Positions 59,601 through 64,000 of a stretch of 64,000 bases of DNA are shown piece by piece. The stretch comes from Kitagawia praeruptora. Taxonomy: Eukaryota > Streptophyta > Magnoliopsida > Apiales > Apiaceae. A program made the position numbers and the translations under genes. Position 1 is the first letter of the stretch. Each line of letters begins with the position of its first letter. The stretch lies in assembly GCA_037693485.1 (NCBI GenBank), contig CM075350.1:128276001-128340000 (forward strand), written 5' to 3'. The notes under the pieces are model-generated. The model searched no databases, was not told where the DNA came from, and worked only from the letters and a program-made list of their open reading frames with translations.

Positions 59601-61390
59601 CAGTGGTTGCAGGGAGTATGCCATCTGACAAACCTCCAATCTCTATATCTGAGAGTGCCAAGCCTGTAGAAGTCAAAGTTGTTACTGAGGCCAAGCTACA
59701 AGAAGTTGCTAACTCCAATGACTATCATGATAAAGCCTTCTTGGAGTTTCTGAAAGCCATAAGGGAACAGGTTGGTGACACTCAGTTCTATCTGAGGGAG
59801 TTGAAGAAGCAGATAGATTACATCACTGTCATCCCCAAGAAAGTCAACAATATATGGGTCAAGGAGATAGTGATGGTTTCCAAACTAAAGATATGGCATC
59901 TAACATACCAGACTCTACAAGTCCTAAAGCACTCAGAGATAGATGCCATACTTGAGCTCATTGAGAAGAAGAATGAGAACAGCAAGAGTCTGTTTGATGA
60001 TTTGAGGAATGGTCAACCTACAAGGCTACCAGAAGTGATCAAGAAGCCATGGACAATCATTTATCAATCTGGTACCAGAATTGAAGATATCAAGCAACTG
60101 GTCATTCCTCATGATCTCACCTCCAGAAATCACAGACTGATCATTGCTATCATTGATCAATTACAGAAGAAGGTTGGAGCCAGAAATGCTGAAGAAATTG
60201 AGGCACTGCATATCCTCAGAACCTATATTGCAACTGGTGAAATTCCAGAGATGGCTCAACCTAGGAGAAATAAGGATGATGATTCTGAAGACAAAGGTGA
60301 TGGGAGGAGAAGACATCACAGGAGAGGTAAGGGTGATGAAGATAAGAGGAAAAAGGGGGACAAGGATAAAAAGGATGATGATGACCAAGGTAAAACATAT
60401 GTGAGAAAGAGTGGAAGACAGCAAGCCTTAGGCAATGCTAGCAGTAATCTCACCACAACACAAGACTCTAAGTCTAGGGTGAATACTGTTAGTAGTGACC
60501 TAGCAAAATCTACATCTATGGCCTCTGCAACTGTCTTACCATCTCAAGAAAAGAAGAAGATTCAAGTCAAGAAACCATGTGTATGTTTCAGAAAGCAATC
60601 TGCTAATGGAATACTACTATGGTCTACCAACCAAGGTCAGAGATTTCTGCCAAGCAACCATGTCAAGAGGATAAAATTTAAACATGCTGCAAGGAGAGTG
60701 AAGCTATCCAAATCTAGAGCCCTAACAATCATTCCAGGATTAAAGCTCCAGCCACTTGATGAAGACTTTGATGAAGAGCAACTGCTATTTCTAAGAGCTC
60801 AAAAGATATGCTATGCTGCAATTGTGGATGATCACCTTGTAATCAAGTACACTGATGGGAAAGAAATGAAATTCAAACAAGGGGGTTGTCAACATTGGGG
60901 TAAATTGTATGAGATAGAAAGAATCATTGCATTGCTGGATTCTAAGGACAAGATGGAGAAAGTATGGAAGCTGGAATTGATTGACTTTGTGAAAATGAAG
61001 AAAGAATATGCTGAGAAGATAAGGAAGGGCTGCTATGAGAAATGGTTAGAAAGGGAGAAAGAAATTGATAGACTGGAGATTGAAGCAGAAAAGCTAAGGG
61101 CAAAGGGATTGTGTAGAGTTCAGTTTGATCCCTATGTGGTGAAGTATAGGAGGAGAAATGGAGATAATGTCAATATAAGAATGAACCTACTCAGTCACTA
61201 TCCTGCCAACATTCTGAAGCCAGTGCTTGAAGATTTCAAAAACTCTATTATGATTGAAGAATTGGATGCTATGACAGAAATCATGAGAGCAATAGATGAG
61301 AATGCAAGGAAGGAGAAAGAAAGGAAACAGAAAGCATATGATGATCTACAAGCCAAAGCAATGGAGATGCAATCAAATGAAAATGGCTAG
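56636..61390 (+). CDS. ORF3 of the Sirevirus-like element, 1584 aa, unknown function
   Basis: One uninterrupted frame. Residues about 1-260 look folded (FVKWMAESYIKDALSANPTL, EQFWSTAIVEVV, FATLLQVFTARKSSFDQI, FFPRFIQSVLNY). From memory, similar segments occur in long ORFs beside copia elements in Asteraceae; this is unverified. About 270-620 is Ser/Thr/Pro-rich linker. About 640-900 is helical with a coiled coil (VNTLEQEVATLTKTNAHLTD). About 1205-1265 is a highly charged Lys/Arg/Asp tract that could act as a nuclear signal. The C-terminal 250 residues are again helical and charged. I see no signal peptide or membrane segment, which argues against an envelope protein. The leader and ATG context (ACAAATGGC) look usable. 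Confidence 0.8.
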   Translation: MATVKFNTNFIALTSDVEAPNANFKCFVKWMAESYIKDALSANPTLYLDILEQFWSTAIVEVVALENAITSYVIYCKVQDKEITITTVDMNQALGLQQESFDRLATNAELEEFFEFINYSDGINLGKLNRKNLRKEWSYVFATLLQVFTARKSSFDQISAPVQQIGYALAYGKKIDVGQIILQELYGRLGKNTTKRGTDIFFPRFIQSVLNYKNASLIELPGIDKNKIGYPKSMTKLIFGNLETRNDVDVRLNITPHMESLFKTYPHNMPTFDAKSKLAQPKQVEQKANPRPANQPSQPNTLPLTEPTASSSQKGDVSKKKRKEVMSAPLNILSEAALAVELGLGSEEPELPLHRTKKKKTKTTSSVTQMAEVVKSGAHSSLGVSSQQGAPIESSILPNAPSCIESAHGSDKAGTTLSGEHITFETPSISQGELPKSTLKHTSLPESNTEISLEPATQATEMQGIDHQEFLSLDEPIISSDLVHDTLFTTQNPHLDGEGMHAEAYPDDTITNTEVPLVFTRDSVPVSTAGVIHPTSVVTPVVESIHPVTEVASVTEETSLPSSSSDFMSTWLKPVQHDSASGSGSVPQQLTVEALQSLIVDQIPEFTKIAQHLLTADMPNPDYEAILLCHRDDVEVQKSKIIDDAERNGNIDAWLQGKYDITLDEALQYLREEYITSLGSNAKSLSAGEVYEAVNDSYKGFLKAAHYLGKGVKTEVNRVCDKTATSVAEVKRAFDAKFPQLDSVFKDIKHCNSTCTQVDNGLAVLKDVVTGLGHKFQNLSDQTTDANAMLRIMFKNLYGDRLVTDVPVHELSKYEVKRLQDQSLSGFKANELFTKVNTLEQEVATLTKTNAHLTDKVALLNDQLDTQASTTADVLLHQQTMLAAMMKHMGLSLPDESSLPKDISTASVPDNKPKGEKKARNSNSKGETKGEKGIVIKEGGQQRASKSLANVPGKGKAKVDEPPSILPVVTLPTVHITTPGGQKQSITTTVVAGSMPSDKPPISISESAKPVEVKVVTEAKLQEVANSNDYHDKAFLEFLKAIREQVGDTQFYLRELKKQIDYITVIPKKVNNIWVKEIVMVSKLKIWHLTYQTLQVLKHSEIDAILELIEKKNENSKSLFDDLRNGQPTRLPEVIKKPWTIIYQSGTRIEDIKQLVIPHDLTSRNHRLIIAIIDQLQKKVGARNAEEIEALHILRTYIATGEIPEMAQPRRNKDDDSEDKGDGRRRHHRRGKGDEDKRKKGDKDKKDDDDQGKTYVRKSGRQQALGNASSNLTTTQDSKSRVNTVSSDLAKSTSMASATVLPSQEKKKIQVKKPCVCFRKQSANGILLWSTNQGQRFLPSNHVKRIKFKHAARRVKLSKSRALTIIPGLKLQPLDEDFDEEQLLFLRAQKICYAAIVDDHLVIKYTDGKEMKFKQGGCQHWGKLYEIERIIALLDSKDKMEKVWKLELIDFVKMKKEYAEKIRKGCYEKWLEREKEIDRLEIEAEKLRAKGLCRVQFDPYVVKYRRRNGDNVNIRMNLLSHYPANILKPVLEDFKNSIMIEELDAMTEIMRAIDENARKEKERKQKAYDDLQAKAMEMQSNENG

Positions 61391-61548
61391 TACCTCATCA
61401 TACTGTAAGAGTATTTATCTTGTAATTCCATTTATGTGTTCAATCAAATCACATACCTGTACTTTTAAAGTTTTATCTTTATGTATGTTAGGCTTGTTAT
61501 CAGACATGAAATTGTGACTAAGGGTCTCACTCACAATTTGGGGGAGAT
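61391..61548 (+). other. 3' UTR and polypurine tract of the Sirevirus-like element
   Basis: Short non-coding tail ending in TTTGGGGGAGA at 61538-61548, the primer for plus-strand DNA, directly before the 3' LTR. Confidence 0.85.
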
Positions 61549-62839
61549 TGTTAGTTACAGAGGCATGCCTGTATACATCTAATAACAAGCCTAATTGTTT
61601 GTAATGCTTTGCATTACTTACATGACCTCTTAACTGAGGGAACCTCTAGTTGTAGAGTTTCTGTTTGTATTGTACTTGTAAGAGGCATCAAATCCTAGTT
61701 GTGTAACTGCACAAATAGAGTCTAGAATAATGCTTGAAAGAAGTTCCATGGTTCATGCCTCAAGCAAGGAGTTAAAGACTGCCAAATAATCACAGTTGGG
61801 ATTTGAAGAAATGAAGAATTTGCCTAAGTACCAATTCGAGAAGTATATTTGTCTATTCGAGAAGTCCAGCATTCGAGAAGTCAGAGATTCGATATCTCAA
61901 GACACTATTCGATATCTCTGAATACACTGTTCGATATCTCATTCGATATCTCAGGGATTCGATATGTCTACTACTCTATTCGAGATCTCAAGAAGTCAAC
62001 AAGTCAAGATGGTATTCGAGTTCTCAAAGAGTCAACAAGTCAAAGTTCCATTCGATATCTCAAAGACTCAGAAAGCTATTCGACAACTCAAGGATTCGAT
62101 AAGTCAAATGCTCTATTCGACAACTCAAGGAATCCTGATGGAAAAGAGCTATTCGAGAAGTGGTTCGATATGTCACTATAACAGTATTCGAGAACTCAGA
62201 GTTATCGATCAAGTCAATTCTAGTTCTCGAATCACTTACTTAGTCACTTCTCGAATACATTCTTGGAGACAAAATACTGAAGAAATTGTACAAGTCAGAA
62301 ACCTGCAACAAGCCAATGCACTTTATGGACCACAATCTGTAACGTGCTCTGGAAAGCCTACAAGGAAGCTTGGAGAGATATAGAAGAGACAAGGAGCTAA
62401 AGAAGTGGATCTAAACAGGCTTTGCAAAGTCAAATCTGTAACCGTTTGGACGCTTACTCAAAAAGGATAGACAGACTAGAAAGTAATTTGTTTAGCTACC
62501 TTATTTGTAGTAAGCAGGCTGTATCCATGTTCTATAAGGACACAGCCTCACTTCATAACTTAGAAACTTTTGTGAGTCTAGTTTTTCATACACTGTAAGC
62601 TATATCTCTCTGAGAAAAACGAAGCTGAGAATACTACCATTTGTATTCACAGATTGTAGCAACCTTTATCTAATATACATTAGATTAAAGTGATATTGTG
62701 TCTTGTGTTGTTTATTTATCCGCACCTTCACTTCTACACACACAGGCACTTATCTGCTACATAGACTCAATCAAGAAAAGTTCAAGAATCCATTCACCCC
62801 CCCCCCTCTGTATTCTTTTACCGTATTCAATACTCAACA
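61549..62839 (+). repeat. 3' LTR of the Sirevirus-like element
   Basis: 1291 bp, same length as 48696-49986 with no difference detected in the parts I aligned (including the 10-C run near the end). It contains the same TTCGA motif array at about 61833-62255. Confidence 0.95.
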
Positions 62840-62844
62840 AATTC

Positions 62845-64000
62845 CTTCATTAGCCAGGAGAACTCTGGTTCCCTCTTAAAGTTACCTCTCAACAAAAGGT
62901 TAATAAAGGAATTGGAGACTAGTGTGGTGGTGGAGACCTTAAAAACCAGCTCAGTGACTGATGTCATGAATCAATTGGATGCATTAGGCTTCGACAATAT
63001 TGTTGTTAAAGGCTTATCTAGTTTCAAGTTTATGCTTACTTTCTTGGACAAGCAAGAGTTTGCTAATCTGGATATGGATCTGCTAAGTTTAGGTTTTCTG
63101 AAATGCTATTTAGTAAAACAAGAGGATCTTTTCATTCCTCGCACAGCTTGGGTGGAGATAATAGGGCTTCCTGTTAACTCATGGTGTTTAGAAACTTTCT
63201 CTGTGCTCTCTAAGGATTGGGGTGAAATCATAAGCTGCTCGGATATGCTAGATGAGAACTTTTTCTATAAAAATCCTATTGTAGGGGTTTGTACTATGAG
63301 GAAGGATAAATTGTCCTCTAAGCTGAAGGTGCAACTGGAAGATAAGGTTATAGAGGTTTCTCTGCGTGAGATTGAGAAGCAGAATTTGATGCATGATATT
63401 AGTGTAGATTATGGTGAGTCTATAGAAGAGGCCATACATGATATTAGTATAGATTCTGGTGAGCCTATTGGAGAAGACTCAGGGCTTGATGCGTTAGCAA
63501 CAGGGCCTTTAGACCAACCACAAAATGTGGAGGAGGATTGCGATGAATCCTCAGTTATTTCTAACTCGTCTAAGGATCCCTTGCCTTCCATACATCATGG
63601 GGAAAATAACTCAGTGGATCAGGTGACAACTTCAATTTGGAGATTGAGAGATCCATCTGAGGACTCATTTGTTTCTTGGAGTAAGGGTGGGGAAATCAAA
63701 TCTATCTCTTCTATTTCGAATTCGGAGTTTAAATCTGGTAATTCCTTAGGGTCTGTCATTCAAAATTTTGATAAACTTAAGGTCATCAAAAAAAGAGGCA
63801 GACCTAGGAAGCTGTCAACCAAACTGGTGAAGGCATTCCAACTTCCCAAGAGGCCTCGGAACAGATACTTAGCTAGACCCCTAAACACAAATCTCCGGAA
63901 GGAGGCTGAGAAGGTCTTGGAGTCTAGCATGCTCATGGGTTTGTCGGTAGTAGGAAGTAAGGAAGAGGTTTTGGCAGATATCAGCAAGAGATTGTTGAAT
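62845..64000 (+). pseudogene. LINE ORF1/ORF2 continuation after the copia insertion, runs off window
   Basis: After the second AATTC the reading frame of 47641-48695 resumes and stays open to the last base. It encodes WVEIIGLPVNSWCLETFSVL, a DUF4283-like hallmark of plant LINE ORFs, then an acidic linker, an AT-hook-like KKRGRPRK (about 63790) and LMGLSVVGSKEEVLADI near the end. No stop occurs, so the insertion is the only break seen. The endonuclease-RT part, if present, lies beyond the window. Confidence 0.75.

Larger units (their letters stand above)
48696..62839 (+). mobile_element. Intact Sirevirus-like copia retrotransposon with a third ORF
   Basis: 14,144 bp. LTRs 48696-49986 and 61549-62839 are both 1291 bp and I found no difference between them in the stretches I compared. 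The target duplication AATTC is perfect (48691-48695, 62840-62844). The primer site TGGTATCAGAGC (49989-50000) and polypurine tract TTTGGGGGAGA (61538-61548) are intact. Gag (835 codons), Pol (1090 codons) and an extra ORF (1584 codons) are all open. This has every structural requirement of an autonomous and very recent copy. Confidence 0.95.

Noticed and set aside
59455..60424. Antisense and alternate frames across ORF3
   Set aside because: Shadows of ORF3 with low-complexity or hydrophobic composition from the opposite strand.
56636..61390. Envelope-like (env) gene as in some Sireviruses
   Set aside because: No signal peptide, transmembrane segment or glycoprotein-like features could be seen.

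Overview
This is nuclear DNA of a flowering plant, most likely a eudicot and possibly an asterid. That rests on spliced genes with GT-AG introns, a plant-specific CBP60 gene, Ty1/copia elements primed by the initiator-tRNA site TGGTATCAGAGC, an Au-type SINE, and many AT-rich Helitrons. I cannot name the species. All calls come from reading the sequence by eye; no database search was run.

Only two ordinary host genes are convincing. One is a seven-exon CBP60 (calmodulin-binding protein 60-like) gene, coding span 23017-26120. The other is a six-exon gene (first exon non-coding) for the splicing factor SYF2, coding span 37702-39967. Both read forward and both reconstruct without frame breaks (538 and 306 residues).

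Layout: 1-1250 holds a reverse-oriented tRNA-derived SINE and a small TRIM-like element with palindromic ends. 1788-7044 is a decayed reverse-strand copia element. 7343-22443 is a Helitron district: a separate Helitron, a composite Helitron split by an opposite-strand Helitron, then four Helitrons joined head to tail, with MITEs and an Au SINE inserted in them. 22466-26598 is a mariner-like MITE and the CBP60 gene. 26599-32399 is a young Gag-only copia element. 32898-35239 is a 5'-truncated L1-type LINE. 36810-40180 is SYF2. 40470-44300 holds an RTE-type LINE remnant, a terminal-inverted-repeat element and a reverse-strand Helitron dimer. 44307 to about 47640 is a gypsy-type LTR with a CT-rich repeat. 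From about 47641 to the window end lies the ORF1 region of a second LINE, split by an apparently intact 14.1-kb Sirevirus-like copia element (48696-62839).

The intact copia element is the richest object. It has identical-looking LTRs and a perfect target-site duplication. It encodes Gag with two CCHC knuckles, a complete Pol, and a third 1584-codon ORF of unknown function. Its LTRs and its pol-ORF3 spacer carry dense arrays of TTCGA-type motifs in opposite orientations. The Gag-only element carries its own recurrent word, AGCAAGCT, in LTR and coding sequence and in more than one reading frame. These, and the head-to-tail Helitron arrays, are the observations I would follow first.
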